From Rhizobium sp. N324 (GTDB lineage Bacteria; Pseudomonadota; Alphaproteobacteria; Rhizobiales; Rhizobiaceae): a stretch of DNA of 64,000 bases. The position numbers were made by a program, and so were the translations under genes. The notes beneath the pieces are model-generated. The model searched no databases and was not told where the DNA came from. It saw only the letters and a list, made by a program, of their open reading frames with translations. Within the stretch, counting starts at the first letter, position 1. Each line of letters opens with the position of its first letter. Positions 17,050 through 26,569 of the stretch are shown here, in pieces. Location: NCBI RefSeq assembly GCF_001664485.1, contig NZ_CP013630.1:499001-563000 (forward strand). Reading direction: 5' to 3'.

Positions 17050-18228
17050 ATGATGCTTGACTATAACTCCCTGTTGCTGGCGCTCGGCGTCTCCACGGCC
17101 TGTCTTGCCGTGACCTTGATGGGCGGCTGGCTTGTCCGCCGGGCCGAAACCGTGCTGCTCACCGCCACGGTCGGCCTGGTCTTCGTCGTCAGCGGTATTT
17201 TTGTCTACAGCGCCTATGTGAACAGGCCGGAGATGGGCTTCGGCATCGCCAATTTCGTGCTGTTTCATGCTGGTTTCGCCACCATCTGGGGTGCCGGCCG
17301 GCAGTTTCTCACCGGCCGCCTGTCCTTGCCGGGCATTGCGATCCGCGCCCTGGCGGCGATGGTCTTCTCCATCGTGCCGCTGGTATCGGGTTATGACGGC
17401 CTGGCCTTCATCGCTGACAATCTTGCCATTGCGCTGCTGCTCTTTGCCACCGCCAGGCAATATTGGCTCGCCCGCGCTGAGGCCCCGGCGCCGATCCTCG
17501 GCATTGCCGCACTCTATACCGCCACGGCGATCTCCTTCGTGCTTTGCGCCGCCGTTTTGATCTCCGACGGCAAGCTGGTGCTCGGCAAGGCGCCGAGCAA
17601 CTGGGCCGAGGATCTGAGCCTTGCCGTCTGCATTGCCGGCATGACCGGGATCGGCGCCCTGTCGCTGGCGCTGCATCAGTGGCGGCTCGCCGCCCGCCAT
17701 CGGCTCGAAGCGATCACCGATCCGCTGACCGGGCTGCTCAATCGCCGCGCCCTGTTCGACCAATACGGCACACGCCCGATGGGCTCGGCCACCGCCGTCA
17801 TCGTCTTCGATATCGACCATTTCAAATCCGTCAACGACCGCTTCGGCCATGCGGCTGGCGATCGCGTGATCAAGGTCTTCGCCGCCGAACTCTCGGCCAA
17901 CTGCCGCCCCGGCGATACTGCCGCGCGGTTGGGCGGCGAGGAGTTTGCGCTGGTGCTGAAGGAGACCATGCCCGGCCGGGCGGAACTGGCGGCCGAGCGC
18001 ATCCGCAGGGATTTCGAGGCACGCGAGATTCCGATCGACGATGCGGTGCTGAAATGCACGGTCAGCGTCGGCGTTGCGCCCGGGCGCGCCAAAAGCCTGG
18101 ATTTCGATGCCATGCTGAGTGCTGCCGACAAGGCGCTCTATGCCGCCAAGCGCGGCGGCCGCAACCGGGTCGAGTTGGCCGGTCACCTGCAGGCTGTTCC
18201 GCTCGAGGTGGCGCGCACGGCGTCTTGA
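17050..18228 (+). CDS. Membrane diguanylate cyclase (GGDEF)
   Basis: From ATG 17050 (GCGGAGA 9 nt upstream) the protein is 392 aa. Extending to 16915 would add a poorly coding segment. About six hydrophobic helices fill residues 5-210. The GGDEF domain follows with AITDPLTGLLNRRALF, FDIDHFKSVNDRFGHAAGD and the active motif LGGEEFAL, then the AADKALYAAKRGGRN end. The active site looks intact, so it should convert two GTP to c-di-GMP. No EAL domain is present. It has no evident operon partners. Confidence 0.9.
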   Translation: MMLDYNSLLLALGVSTACLAVTLMGGWLVRRAETVLLTATVGLVFVVSGIFVYSAYVNRPEMGFGIANFVLFHAGFATIWGAGRQFLTGRLSLPGIAIRALAAMVFSIVPLVSGYDGLAFIADNLAIALLLFATARQYWLARAEAPAPILGIAALYTATAISFVLCAAVLISDGKLVLGKAPSNWAEDLSLAVCIAGMTGIGALSLALHQWRLAARHRLEAITDPLTGLLNRRALFDQYGTRPMGSATAVIVFDIDHFKSVNDRFGHAAGDRVIKVFAAELSANCRPGDTAARLGGEEFALVLKETMPGRAELAAERIRRDFEAREIPIDDAVLKCTVSVGVAPGRAKSLDFDAMLSAADKALYAAKRGGRNRVELAGHLQAVPLEVARTAS

Positions 18229-18431
18229 TTGCTGGCTGCTCCTCTCATAATATCGCCTTTGGCCGGATGCGGCCAGCCGCCCCGCGGCGCCCGACGTTTG
18301 ACCGTTTGGCGTTATGGTGAATGCATCCAGATACCATCCTTCACGTCCCTTGCCGTTTGGCGATCGATGGCGAACGGGTCAGCAGACGCGGGCACTGATC
18401 TTCCTGTTTGCCGCCAACGGAAGGATGACAT

Positions 18432-18968
18432 ATGCGCGATTTTCGCGATGCCAAGCTCATGGCAAAGACTTTGCGGCAGGCGCTTGCCGACCGCGACATT
18501 TCGCTGACCCATAGCGAAACCCTCGAAATCGTCGCCCGCCAGCTCGGGCTCGACCAATGGAATATTCTCTCGGCGAAGATCGATGCGGCGGGTGCTTCCC
18601 GCTCCGCCGTCGGCATCGAACCGCCGATGCCGATCTTCCGCATCTTCTCGGTGGAGAAGGCCATGGAATTCTATTGCGGCTTCCTCGGCTTCCATCTCGA
18701 CTGGGAGCACCGCTTCGAGGAAAACTCCCCGCTCTATTGCCAGGTCTCGCGTGACGGCATGGCGCTGCATTTGAGCGAACATTCCGGCGACGCCAGCCCC
18801 GGCGCCAGGGCCTTCGTCCGCGTCGCCAATGTGCGCGCCTACCACGCCGAACTCGCCGGCAAGGACTACCGCTACATGAAGCCCGGCGTGGAAGAGGCGC
18901 CCTGGGGGCTGGAAATGACCGTCATCGACCCCTTCAGCAACCGCATCGCCTTTTGCGAGCAGGTATAG
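18432..18968 (+). CDS. Glyoxalase-superfamily protein with N-terminal glyoxalase-related helix domain
   Basis: The 178-aa protein has an N-terminal about 55 residues (DAKLMAKTLRQALADRDISL, LEIVARQLGLDQWN). These match the small helical domain often fused to VOC proteins in alphaproteobacteria. A VOC half follows, with MPIFRIFSVEKAMEFYCGFL, CQVSRDGMALHLSEH and VIDPFSNRIAF. VOC proteins of this shape include bleomycin-resistance-like binding proteins and dioxygenases, and no activity can be assigned. It is monocistronic. The 203-bp gap before it shows nothing notable. Confidence 0.8.
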   Translation: MRDFRDAKLMAKTLRQALADRDISLTHSETLEIVARQLGLDQWNILSAKIDAAGASRSAVGIEPPMPIFRIFSVEKAMEFYCGFLGFHLDWEHRFEENSPLYCQVSRDGMALHLSEHSGDASPGARAFVRVANVRAYHAELAGKDYRYMKPGVEEAPWGLEMTVIDPFSNRIAFCEQV

Positions 18969-19050
18969 GCGAGGCGGCTGACAAAGCCTGCTGACGCCTC
19001 TTTGGTCGTGCTCGGGCACCACAAAGGCCGGTTGTTGGGCGCTGCCATAT

Positions 19051-19091
19051 CCCACCCTCATTCCTGTGACGAGCACAGGAGTGAGGGTGGG
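19051..19091 (+). terminator. Long GC-rich hairpin downstream of the glyoxalase-like gene
   Basis: Arms of 18 bp, CCCACCCTCATTCCTGTG and CACAGGAGTGAGGGTGGG, have one mismatch and an ACGAG loop. There is no T-run, so it may be a transcript end or just a palindromic repeat. Confidence 0.5.
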
Positions 19092-19208
19092 TGAGTGTCG
19101 GCTGATGGACGAATCCCCTGTCTCGCGGGGCCAGCAGCGAGCTTTGCTGGATCATCACTGCACCAAGGACAACGAAACGGAAACCAAGCCGCGGCATCCA
19201 CCAACGTC

Positions 19209-19339
19209 CCTCATCCTGAGGCGTGGAAGCCGAAGGCTGGAGCCTCGAAGGACGCGCCGCAACGCTGCTCCTTGCCTATATCGGGCGCAGAATGCCCGCC
19301 TCGTCCTTCGAGGCCCCTGCGGGGCACCTCAGGATGAGG
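19209..19339. repeat. 131-bp palindromic element with nested arms
   Basis: The outer arms CCTCATCCTGAGG / CCTCAGGATGAGG and inner arms GCCTCGAAGGACG (19242) / CGTCCTTCGAGGC (19302) are perfect. A diverged partial copy is at 4836-4894. Together with the hairpin at 19051 it accounts for most of the 18969-19385 gap. Confidence 0.8.
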
Positions 19340-19385
19340 CTCTCTTGACTGCCGGCATTTGCCTGCGAGAGCCCCTTGCGTTGCC

Positions 19386-19868
19386 TCAAACGATCATCAA
19401 CGCCCGGACGAAGGCGACCGAGGCGAGCAGCGAGGCTGCCGTCCTGACATGGTTCCACCACGTCCAGTCCCTGAGATAGGTCGCCCAGAGCGCGGCCGCC
19501 TCCGGCCCGCCGCCGCTCATTTTTTCCAGCGCGTCATTCATCGGCACGTTGAAGATGATGGTCGAGAGGAACGAGGCGACGACATAGAGCGCCGCTCCCG
19601 CCAGCATCAGCGCGGACGCGCCGCCGCGCCAGTTCATCAGCGCCAGCACTGCGATGACGATGCAGAGGATTGCCGTCGGGACGAACAGCGCCATGAAGGG
19701 CGAGCGGACGATCGTCACGTTGATCGAGTTCATCGCCGCAATGCCTTGCTCGGCTGGAATGCGCGAGAAGGCGGTCATGATGAAGGTCGAGAAGGCGAAG
19801 AAGATGCCGGCAACGAGGCCGCTGCCGATTGCAGCGGCGACGAGGGAAAGGGTGAGGACGATCTGCAT
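19386..19868 (-). CDS. DUF1772 integral membrane protein
   Basis: The 160-aa protein has four hydrophobic helices (residues about 4-27, 54-75, 82-104, 140-157). It contains the DUF1772 pattern FFAFSTFIMTAFSRIPAEQG..AMNSIN and a NVPMNDAL loop. The family is related to anthrone-oxygenase-like proteins and its physiological role is unknown. It is divergent from a TetR gene, with a 50-bp dyad between them, so it is probably the regulated target. Confidence 0.82.
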   Translation of the reverse strand: MQIVLTLSLVAAAIGSGLVAGIFFAFSTFIMTAFSRIPAEQGIAAMNSINVTIVRSPFMALFVPTAILCIVIAVLALMNWRGGASALMLAGAALYVVASFLSTIIFNVPMNDALEKMSGGGPEAAALWATYLRDWTWWNHVRTAASLLASVAFVRALMIV

Positions 19869-19893
19869 GTCGAAGCTCCTTCCGAAGGTTTAC

Positions 19894-19943
19894 AAATAAG
19901 AGAAACTCTCTCATTTGCAAAATGAGATAAACTCTCTTATTTT
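19894..19943. promoter_or_regulatory. Double dyad operator between DUF1772 and TetR genes
   Basis: AAATAAGAGA at 19894 and TCTCTTATTT at 19934 form the outer dyad. Inside lie two similar boxes, ATAAGAGAAACTCTCTCAT and ATGAGATAAACTCTCTTAT, which are each other's near-inverse. The gap between the two starts is 99 bp. It is a probable binding site for two TetR dimers. Confidence 0.65.
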
Positions 19944-19967
19944 CTTTGTCAACCGTGAGGAGAGACG

Positions 19968-20618
19968 ATGTCGCAACAGCCGGTCGCAACACGCAGGCGC
20001 CAGCAGCCTACCGGCCAGCCGCGTCGGATCCCCAGCCAGCAGCGCGGCCGCGAACGCTTCGAAAAGATCCTCACCGTCGCCTCGGAGCTGATCGAGAGCC
20101 GCGGCAGCGACGGCTTGAAGATGAGCGAGATCGTCGAAAAGGCCGGCCTGTCCTTCGGCGCGCTCTACCAATATTTCCCCGATAAAAGCGCGATCATCCG
20201 GACATTGGCCGAGCGTTTCAACGAAGAGGGCAGGCGGTGCGTCGAGGCGGAACTGGCGAAGGTCGCTGATCCAGCGGCGCTCGCCGGCGCGCTCGCCACT
20301 ATCGCCGACGAATATTATGCCTTTTTCCGCCGCGAGCCTGTGATGCGCGACATCTGGCATGCGACCCATGCCGACAAGCTGCTGCAGCAGGTCGATGCCG
20401 AAGACATGGAATTCCATGCCCAGGCATTGCTCGCCGTGCTCGTCCGCCTGTGGCCGGAGCGCGACCGCGGCGCGCTTCTGGCGATCGCCCGGCTGACGAT
20501 GCAGCTGCTTGCCGCCGCCGTGCGCTATGCCGTTTCGCTGGATGCGGAAGCGGGCGATGCGGCGATTGCCCTGTTCAAGAAGATGCAGGGACCCGATATC
20601 GGCCGTCTCTTGCTGTAA
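19968..20618 (+). CDS. TetR/AcrR family transcriptional regulator
   Basis: The 216-aa protein has a basic, Gln/Arg-rich 28-residue N-terminal tail before the HTH (KILTVASELIESRGSDGLKM.., SFGALYQYFPDKSAII). The C-terminal domain has ADEYYAFFRREPVMRDIWHA, as in TetR proteins of the TetR_C_17 type. It is divergently arranged with the DUF1772 gene, sharing the dyad region at 19894-19943. It is followed 72 bp later by pyrE on the same strand, although that gene probably has its own promoter. Confidence 0.85.
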   Translation: MSQQPVATRRRQQPTGQPRRIPSQQRGRERFEKILTVASELIESRGSDGLKMSEIVEKAGLSFGALYQYFPDKSAIIRTLAERFNEEGRRCVEAELAKVADPAALAGALATIADEYYAFFRREPVMRDIWHATHADKLLQQVDAEDMEFHAQALLAVLVRLWPERDRGALLAIARLTMQLLAAAVRYAVSLDAEAGDAAIALFKKMQGPDIGRLLL

Positions 20619-20690
20619 GGCTCGCCTTGCGTCTGGAAACGATGGGCTCTTGCTGCTATTGCCGGAGACGCAAAGCTGAAGGAGAGCCGC

Positions 20691-21380
20691 ATGATCCAGA
20701 CGACATTTCCCGACCGCGCCGTCATGGCCGAACTGGTGGCCAAGATGCTCTGGGAGATCAAGGCCGTGCATTTCAATGCGACCCAGCCCTATAAGCTCGC
20801 CTCCGGCATGGCGAGCCCCGTCTATATCGATTGCCGCAAGCTGCTTTCCTTCCCGCGCATCCGCTCGACGGTGATGGATTTCGCCGCCAGCACCCTGCTG
20901 CGCGATGCCGGCTTCGAGCAGTTCGACTGCATCGCCGGTGGCGAGACCGCCGGCATTCCCTTCGCCGCCCTGCTCGCTGACCGCCTCGGCCTGCCGATGA
21001 TCTATGTCCGCAAGCAGCCGAAGGGCCATGGCCGCAATGCCCAGATCGAAGGCAATATGCCGGAAGGCTCGCGGGTGCTGGTCATCGAGGACCTGACGAC
21101 GGCCGGAACCAGCATGTTCAAATTCATCGATGCGGTGCGCGCCGCCGGCGGCATCGTCGATCACGGCATCGCGCTGTTTTTCTACGACATTTTCGGCCAG
21201 CAGCGCTTTACCGACGGCAAGGTCAGGCTGCATCACATCGCCACCTGGCGTAATATGCTTGGAGTCGCCAAAGCGCAGAAACTGTTCGACGACAAGACGC
21301 TTGAGGAGGTCGAGGCCTTCCTCGATGCGCCGCTCGCCTGGTCGGGACGGAATGGCGGCGTCAGTGAGCTTTCGCTCTAG
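20691..21380 (+). CDS. pyrE: Orotate phosphoribosyltransferase
   Basis: The 229-aa enzyme joins orotate and PRPP to give OMP. GGAG precedes ATG 20691. It has the N-terminal hood with [21 protein letters not shown], the substrate loop [18 protein letters not shown] and the PRPP-binding motif [13 protein letters not shown] at about residues 127-139. Length and motifs match the longer alphaproteobacterial PyrE. The pathway partner pyrC is at 15721. Confidence 0.96.
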   Translation: MIQTTFPDRAVMAELVAKMLWEIKAVHFNATQPYKLASGMASPVYIDCRKLLSFPRIRSTVMDFAASTLLRDAGFEQFDCIAGGETAGIPFAALLADRLGLPMIYVRKQPKGHGRNAQIEGNMPEGSRVLVIEDLTTAGTSMFKFIDAVRAAGGIVDHGIALFFYDIFGQQRFTDGKVRLHHIATWRNMLGVAKAQKLFDDKTLEEVEAFLDAPLAWSGRNGGVSELSL

Positions 21381-21442
21381 CCAGTTGACAAAAGCTCGCT
21401 TAATCGGTTGATGAACCTATCGATGCTGTTGGGAGGAATATG

Positions 21443-22369
21443 ATGATTTTGTGCTGCGGCGAAGCCCTGATCGACATGCTGCCGAGGGACACGACCCTCG
21501 GTGAAAAGGGCTTTGCTCCCTACGCCGGCGGTGCGATCTTCAACACCGCCATCGCGCTCGGCCGCCTCGGCATCCCCACCGCCTTCTTCACCGGCATTGC
21601 CGACGACATGATGGGCGAAATCCTGCTTGCGACGCTGAAGGCCGCCAATGTCGATTACAGCCCCTGCGCCATCACGCAGCGCCCATCGACGATCGCCTTC
21701 GTCAAACTCGTCAACGGCCAGGCGACCTATGCTTTCTACGATGAGGGCACGGCCGGCCGCATGATCACCACGGCCGACCTGCCGACCCTCGGCGACGATT
21801 GCGAAGCGCTGCATTTCGGCGCGATCAGCCTGATCCCCAGCCCCTGCGGCGAGACTTATGAAGCGCTGCTCGACCGCGAGGCCGGCAAACGCGTCATCTC
21901 GCTCGACCCGAACATCCGCCCCGGCTTCATCAAGGACAAGCCGGCGCATATGGCCCGCATCAAGCGCATGGCGGCCAAAGCCGACATCGTCAAATTCTCC
22001 GACGAGGACCTCGACTGGTTCGGTCTCACCGGCGACCACGATACGCTCGCCGCCCATTGGCTCGCCCACGGCGCCAAGCTCGTCGTCATCACCAAGGGTG
22101 CCGAAGGTGCATCCGGCTATACCAAGGAGCGCAAGGTGACGGTGCCCAGCGAACGCGTCGCCGTCGTCGACACGGTCGGCGCCGGAGACACCTTCGATGC
22201 CGGCGTGCTGGCCTCGCTGAAGATGGATGGCCTGCTGACCAAAGCCCAGGTCGCCTCGCTCGACGAAAAGGCGTTGCGCAATGCCTTGGCGCTGGGCGCC
22301 AAGGCCGCCGCCGTCACCGTCTCCCGCGCCGGCGCCAATCCGCCCTGGGCGCATGAGATCGGGCTTTAA
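21443..22369 (+). CDS. frk: Fructokinase, PfkB family
   Basis: The 308-aa kinase has two adjacent ATGs at 21440 and 21443. GGAGG at 21432-21436 lies 6 nt before the second, which is preferred. PfkB signatures are present: YAGGAIFNTAIALGRLG near the N-terminus and the catalytic DTVGAGDTFDAGVL with Asp as base at the C-terminus. It phosphorylates fructose with ATP to fructose-6-phosphate. Rhizobium leguminosarum Frk is a group I fructokinase of this type. Clustering with otsA and pgi, and with frc upstream, supports the role. Confidence 0.92.
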   Translation: MILCCGEALIDMLPRDTTLGEKGFAPYAGGAIFNTAIALGRLGIPTAFFTGIADDMMGEILLATLKAANVDYSPCAITQRPSTIAFVKLVNGQATYAFYDEGTAGRMITTADLPTLGDDCEALHFGAISLIPSPCGETYEALLDREAGKRVISLDPNIRPGFIKDKPAHMARIKRMAAKADIVKFSDEDLDWFGLTGDHDTLAAHWLAHGAKLVVITKGAEGASGYTKERKVTVPSERVAVVDTVGAGDTFDAGVLASLKMDGLLTKAQVASLDEKALRNALALGAKAAAVTVSRAGANPPWAHEIGL

Positions 22370-22410
22370 GGCTTAAGCCAGCGTCGGCTCCAGCCGCGAG
22401 TTCCCGGCCT

Positions 22411-22549
22411 GCCCCTCATCCGCCTGCCGGCACCTTCTCCCCGCGCGCGGGGCGAAGGGGATCTGCGGTAACCTCTCGGTCCCCATCAACGCCTCGCAGG
22501 GCACGTCCCCTCTCCCCGTTTTGACGGGGAGAGGGTTAGGGTGAGGGGC
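22411..22549 (-). repeat. Dispersed palindromic element, copy A2 (inverted)
   Basis: It reads GCCCCTCATCCGCCTGCCGG at the left end and GGGTTAGGGTGAGGGGC at the right, which is the reverse orientation of copy A1. It lies between the convergent frk and otsA 3' ends. Confidence 0.85.
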
Positions 22550-22599
22550 ATTTTGTGATTTGACTTCGTTTCCAGCGATGACGGGTGGTCGCCGATCGA

Positions 22600-24015
22600 T
22601 CAGGAGACTGTCCGGGAGCCATGCTCCGATTGGAGCTCCGGAGCAGCCATCAGGTCCCGCAGGAAATCTTTGCACCACAACGAGACGTCGTGCGAGAGCA
22701 GATGCTCCATCATCATGCTCCAGCGGTCGCGGCGTTCCTCGAGGGACATGGCAAGGCCCCTGGCGACGGCATTGGCCGTGCCTTCGACATCGTAGGGGTT
22801 GACCAGCAGCGCGCCCTTCAACTCGCGTGCGGCGCCGGCAAAGCGTGACAGCACCAGGACACCCGGCTGATCCGGATCCTGGGCGGCGACATACTCCTTG
22901 GCGACCAGGTTCATGCCGTCGCGCAACGGCGTGACCAGCCCGATCGTCGCCAGCCGGAAAAGCCCGGCGAGCACGTTGCGGCTGATCGATCGGTTGACAT
23001 AGCGGATCGGCACCCAGTCGACCGTTCCGATGGCGCCGTTGACGCGGCCGGCCTGTTCGGCGACCATCTTCTGCATCTGCTCGTATTCGGGCACTTCGGA
23101 ACGCGATTTCGGCGTGACCTGCAGAAAGGTCACCTTGTTCTGGTAGGCCGGATTGCCGGTGATGAAGCGCTCGAAGGCTTCCAGCCGCTCGATGATGCCC
23201 TTCGAATAATCGAGCCGGTCGACGCCGATGATCATATCGCGGCCTTCGATGCTGCGCCGGGTCTTCTGGACCATGACGTTCTCTGCCGCCCTTTCGGCGA
23301 ATTCGGCAAAGGCGGCGGTTTCGATGCCGATCGGATAGGCGCCGGCCTTGAAGATCCGCCCGTGGGAATCGAACAATCCGTTGCCCAGGTCGTCGCCAAT
23401 GCCCTCCCGTCTGAGATAGCCGGCGAAGTTCTGCAGATCGTAGTCCGTCTGGAAGCCGACGAGATCGTAATGCGACAGCCCCCGCATGATCTCCTCGTGC
23501 ACCGGCATGGTGACGAGAATGTCGGCCGGCGGCCAGGGAATGTGCAGAAAGAAGCCGATGCGGTTCTTCAGTCCCATCTGGCGCAGTTCGGCGGCCAGCG
23601 GGATGAGGTGGTAGTCGTGAACCCAGATAATATCATCAGGCTCGATCAACGGCGCCAGCCGGTGCGCAAAGAAGCGGTTGACGCGGAAATAACCGGCCAT
23701 TTCCTTGCGGCCATATTCGGCGAGATCCAGGCGGTAGTGGCAAATCGGCCAGAGAACGCGGTTTGCAAAGCCGCGATAATATTCCTCGACGTCGGTGTCG
23801 GTGAGGTCGGTCAGGGCATAGGTGATATTGCCCTTCTGCAACTGCGACAGCGCGCCCGGTTCCCTGTCGCCGCTCGATTCTCCCGACCATCCCATCCAGA
23901 TGCCGCCGCGCTCCTGCAGGGCTGCCTGCAGAGCGACGGCGAGGCCGCCGGCGGCCGCACCGCCATCTTTGTTCGGCACGGGAACACGGTTGGAAACGAC
24001 GATAAGACGGCTCAT
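22600..24015 (-). CDS. otsA: Alpha,alpha-trehalose-phosphate synthase (UDP-forming)
   Basis: The GT20 enzyme is 471 aa from ATG 24015 (AGGA upstream). It transfers glucose from UDP-glucose to glucose-6-phosphate. It begins MSRLIVVSNRVPVP and has YHYRLDL-type and WVHDYHLIPLAAELRQMG segments. The substrate site is GVDRLDYSKGIIERLEAFE, and the C-terminal donor loop is TPLRDGMNLVAKEYVAAQ. Trehalose is a compatible solute important in rhizobial desiccation and osmotic tolerance. No otsB lies next to it. frk converges on it and pgi is upstream in the same direction. Confidence 0.95.
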   Translation of the reverse strand: MSRLIVVSNRVPVPNKDGGAAAGGLAVALQAALQERGGIWMGWSGESSGDREPGALSQLQKGNITYALTDLTDTDVEEYYRGFANRVLWPICHYRLDLAEYGRKEMAGYFRVNRFFAHRLAPLIEPDDIIWVHDYHLIPLAAELRQMGLKNRIGFFLHIPWPPADILVTMPVHEEIMRGLSHYDLVGFQTDYDLQNFAGYLRREGIGDDLGNGLFDSHGRIFKAGAYPIGIETAAFAEFAERAAENVMVQKTRRSIEGRDMIIGVDRLDYSKGIIERLEAFERFITGNPAYQNKVTFLQVTPKSRSEVPEYEQMQKMVAEQAGRVNGAIGTVDWVPIRYVNRSISRNVLAGLFRLATIGLVTPLRDGMNLVAKEYVAAQDPDQPGVLVLSRFAGAARELKGALLVNPYDVEGTANAVARGLAMSLEERRDRWSMMMEHLLSHDVSLWCKDFLRDLMAAPELQSEHGSRTVS

Positions 24016-24416
24016 GGGGTTCCTTTTGTGAAGATGGGACATGAAAACGCTGTGTGACGGGCGTCTTGAGGCATCTCCTGAACTTGGGCAGGGACCATAC
24101 GGTGAAGGCGCCGACATCGACAGAGCCGACCCGGACGCGAGCGGCCCGGTACAGATGCCAACGGGGACAACGGAGAATTTCCGCACAGAATTTGCTTAAA
24201 TCTAGGGCGATTCCATCAGATTGAAAGAATTCTTTCTAAAATTTTCCATTAGAAGAACGTTCAATCCGGTTCGTGCCGCAGGGCCTATCGCCAGGAATAC
24301 ACGCAGGCCGGCCGCTTTCAGTTCATCATTTGCGGGCCGCAATGACCATGTTGGCGCCAATCCGCTCTGGTGCATGAGCTTGGTTTGTAAGGCTGGAGCC
24401 CGCTTCGCCCCTCATC
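24016..24416. other. otsA upstream region without a gene
   Basis: About 400 bp without a credible coding frame. It is AT-rich around 24196-24260 (TTGCTTAAATCTAGG, then a run of A/T), where the otsA promoter probably lies. No operator was recognised. Confidence 0.5.
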
Positions 24417-24546
24417 CGGCTGCCGCCACCTTCTCCCCGTAAACGGGGCGAAGGGACAATGCCGCAACCTCTCCGTTCCCCACTCACCTCTCGCATGGCA
24501 CGTCCCCTCTCCCCGTCAGAACGGGGAGAGGGTTAGGGTGAGGGGC
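24417..24546 (-). repeat. Dispersed palindromic element, copy A3 (inverted)
   Basis: It starts GCCCCTCATCCGGC and ends GGGTTAGGGTGAGGGGC, and is 130 bp long. It ends 13 bp before the pgi stop codon, so it lies directly at the 3' end of the pgi transcript. Confidence 0.85.
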
Positions 24547-24558
24547 AATCTCAAGCGC

Positions 24559-26184
24559 TTAATTCGCCAGCTTCGACAGCGCCGCAACCAGGCCTTGCGT
24601 CGAGGAATCGTGGCCTGCCGCGCTCTCCTTGCCTTCGACAACCGGCAGCAGGCCCGTCGCCAGTTCTTTGCCGAGCTCGACGCCCCACTGGTCGAAGGAG
24701 TTGATGCGGAAGAGCACGCCTTCGACGAAGACGCGGTGTTCGTAGAGCGCGATGAGGCGGCCGAGTGCGTAAGGGGTGAGCTTGTCGTAAACGAAGGTGA
24801 TCGACGGCCGGTTGCCGGTGAAGACGCGGTGCGGGGCGATGAAATCGGCCTTTTTGTCGTCCATGCCCTTATCGGTCAGCTGCTTCTTGGCTTCTTCGAA
24901 GCTGCGGCCCTTCATCAGCGCTTCCGACTGGGCAAGAACGTTGGAGATCAGCAGCTGGTGCTGATGGCGCAACTCCGGCTCGAAGGCATTGGCGGCGATC
25001 ATGAACTCGGCCGGGATGATGCTCGTGCCCTGATGGATCAGCTGGTAGAAGGCGTGCTGGCCGTTGGTGCCGGGCTCGCCCCAGACGACAGGGCCGGAAT
25101 TGCCCTCGACCGGTGTGCCGTCGATGGTGACGCCCTTGCCGTTCGATTCCATGTCGAGCTGCTGCAGATAGGCCGGGAAACGCGACAGGCGCTGGTCATA
25201 GGGCAGGATGGCGCGGGTGGGATAACCGAGCACATTGCGGTGGTAGAAGCCGATCAGGCCGAGCAGCATCGGCAGGTTTTCGGCAATCGGCGCCTGACGG
25301 AAATGATTGTCGACGGCATGGGCGCCGTCGAGGAACTTGCTGAAATTCTCCGGCCCGACGGCGATCATCAGCGGCAGGCCGATCGCCGACCAGATCGAGT
25401 AGCGGCCGCCGACCCAATCCCAGAAGCCGAAGACGCGGGCGCTGTCGATGCCGAAGGCGGCAACCTTGTCGAGCGCCGTCGAGACGGCGGCAAAATGGTG
25501 CTGCACGGCCGCTTCGCCGAGCGCCTTGGCGATGAATTTGCGCGCCGTCTGCGCATTGGTCATCGTTTCCACGGTGGTGAAGGTCTTCGAGGCGACGATG
25601 AACAGCGTTGTCTCGGGCTGAACCAGCTTGAGGATATCGGCGATATGGGCGCCGTCGATGTTAGAAACGAAATGGGCACGCGGGCCGTCATGGAAGGGCG
25701 CGAGCGCCAGCGTCGCCATGACAGGGCCGAGATCCGAGCCGCCAATGCCGATATTGACGACGTCGGTGATCGCTTTGCCGGATGCGCCCTTCAGTGCGCC
25801 GGAGCGGATCTCGTCGGCAAACTTGCCCATGGCAGCCAGCACCGCGTTGACATCCGGCATGACGTCCTTGCCGTCGACCAGAACCGGCGTGTTGGAGCGG
25901 TTGCGCAGTGCGGTGTGCAGCACGGCGCGGTCCTCGGTGAAATTGATCGCCTTGCCGGAGAACATCTCCTCGCGCTTCTTCTCGACGCCGCCGTCTTGCG
26001 CGAGCTTGACCAGCAGCTTGAGGATATCGTCATTCACCGCCGTCTTGGAAAAATCCATCAGCAGGTCGTCGAGCGCGACGGAGAAACGCGAAAAACGCTC
26101 GGAATCGGCGGCGAAGGCCGCCCGGATATCGGTCGCCTTGGTGGCGGCGGCAGTGCTTTTCAGCTGTTCAACGATGGCGTTCAT
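24559..26184 (-). CDS. pgi: Glucose-6-phosphate isomerase
   Basis: The 541-aa enzyme interconverts glucose-6-phosphate and fructose-6-phosphate. AAAGGAG precedes ATG 26184. Both PGI signature regions are present. [16 protein letters not shown] leads to the first, with FTTVETMTN. The second is [19 protein letters not shown], with the catalytic His/Lys in [18 protein letters not shown] and [13 protein letters not shown] near the C-terminus. The length is normal for the E. coli-like form. With frk and otsA it links fructose entry to glucose-6-phosphate and trehalose. Confidence 0.97.
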   Translation of the reverse strand: MNAIVEQLKSTAAATKATDIRAAFAADSERFSRFSVALDDLLMDFSKTAVNDDILKLLVKLAQDGGVEKKREEMFSGKAINFTEDRAVLHTALRNRSNTPVLVDGKDVMPDVNAVLAAMGKFADEIRSGALKGASGKAITDVVNIGIGGSDLGPVMATLALAPFHDGPRAHFVSNIDGAHIADILKLVQPETTLFIVASKTFTTVETMTNAQTARKFIAKALGEAAVQHHFAAVSTALDKVAAFGIDSARVFGFWDWVGGRYSIWSAIGLPLMIAVGPENFSKFLDGAHAVDNHFRQAPIAENLPMLLGLIGFYHRNVLGYPTRAILPYDQRLSRFPAYLQQLDMESNGKGVTIDGTPVEGNSGPVVWGEPGTNGQHAFYQLIHQGTSIIPAEFMIAANAFEPELRHQHQLLISNVLAQSEALMKGRSFEEAKKQLTDKGMDDKKADFIAPHRVFTGNRPSITFVYDKLTPYALGRLIALYEHRVFVEGVLFRINSFDQWGVELGKELATGLLPVVEGKESAAGHDSSTQGLVAALSKLAN

Positions 26185-26269
26185 GGGAGGCTCCTTTGGA
26201 GGCGGAAAGGGTTGCGGAAACTATTCGCTTTCTCAGGCCCAAATCAAGTTCAGCCGCCGCTCCAATATG

Positions 26270-26299
26270 AAAAAAGCCACCCGCGGCAAGCGGATGGCT
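26270..26299 (-). terminator. Hairpin plus T-run on the minus strand
   Basis: Read on the minus strand, AGCCATCCGC-TTGCC-GCGGGTGGCT is followed by TTTTTT. It lies between fadD and pgi, in the right orientation to end minus-strand transcripts reaching from fadD. Confidence 0.65.
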
Positions 26300-26500
26300 C
26301 AGTTTGCTGACAAAGTCTCCTCCGTCATGCTTGGCCTTGTGCCGAGCATCTGACCACGATCATTGTTTGACAGGAAAACATTTATTTTCAGAGGCCTAAT
26401 GAGGCCGGCGTAGATCCTCGGCACAAGACCGAGGATGACGTCGCGGGTTTTGCAGTGGTTTGTCCGCAGCCTGAGCCATCTGCAGGAAGCGGATGGCTGT
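26300..26500. repeat. Large imperfect inverted repeat between pgi and fadD
   Basis: The arms CTTGGCCTTGTGCCGAGCATC (26330 region, given in part) and ATCCTCGGCACAAGACCGAGG (26415 region, in part) face each other. Outer pieces GGATGGCTCAG (26292) and CTGAGCCATC (26471) also pair. It is non-coding and resembles the GTCATCCTCGGCACAAGCCG-type palindromes of rhizobia. Confidence 0.55.
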
Positions 26501-26508
26501 TAATTTCA

Positions 26509-26560
26509 TTACAGCGCCATGCGTCTGAAAGACGCGCAAAGACGCTGTAACACTTTGAAT
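26509..26560. repeat. Rhizobial TTACAGCG...CGCTGTAACACTTTGAATT element
   Basis: TTACAGCG and CGCTGTAA flank an inner GCGTC..GACGC stem. CACTTTGAATT follows, a tail I associate with this repeat in other rhizobial genomes. It ends at the fadD stop and may be part of its transcript end. Confidence 0.65.
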
Positions 26561-26569
26561 TCGTCAAAT

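Noticed and set aside
24538..26310. Long plus-strand open frame opposite pgi (590 aa)
   Set aside because: It is antisense to a clear pgi gene. The protein is Asp/Arg/Gly-rich with no family motifs, typical of shadow frames in GC-rich DNA.
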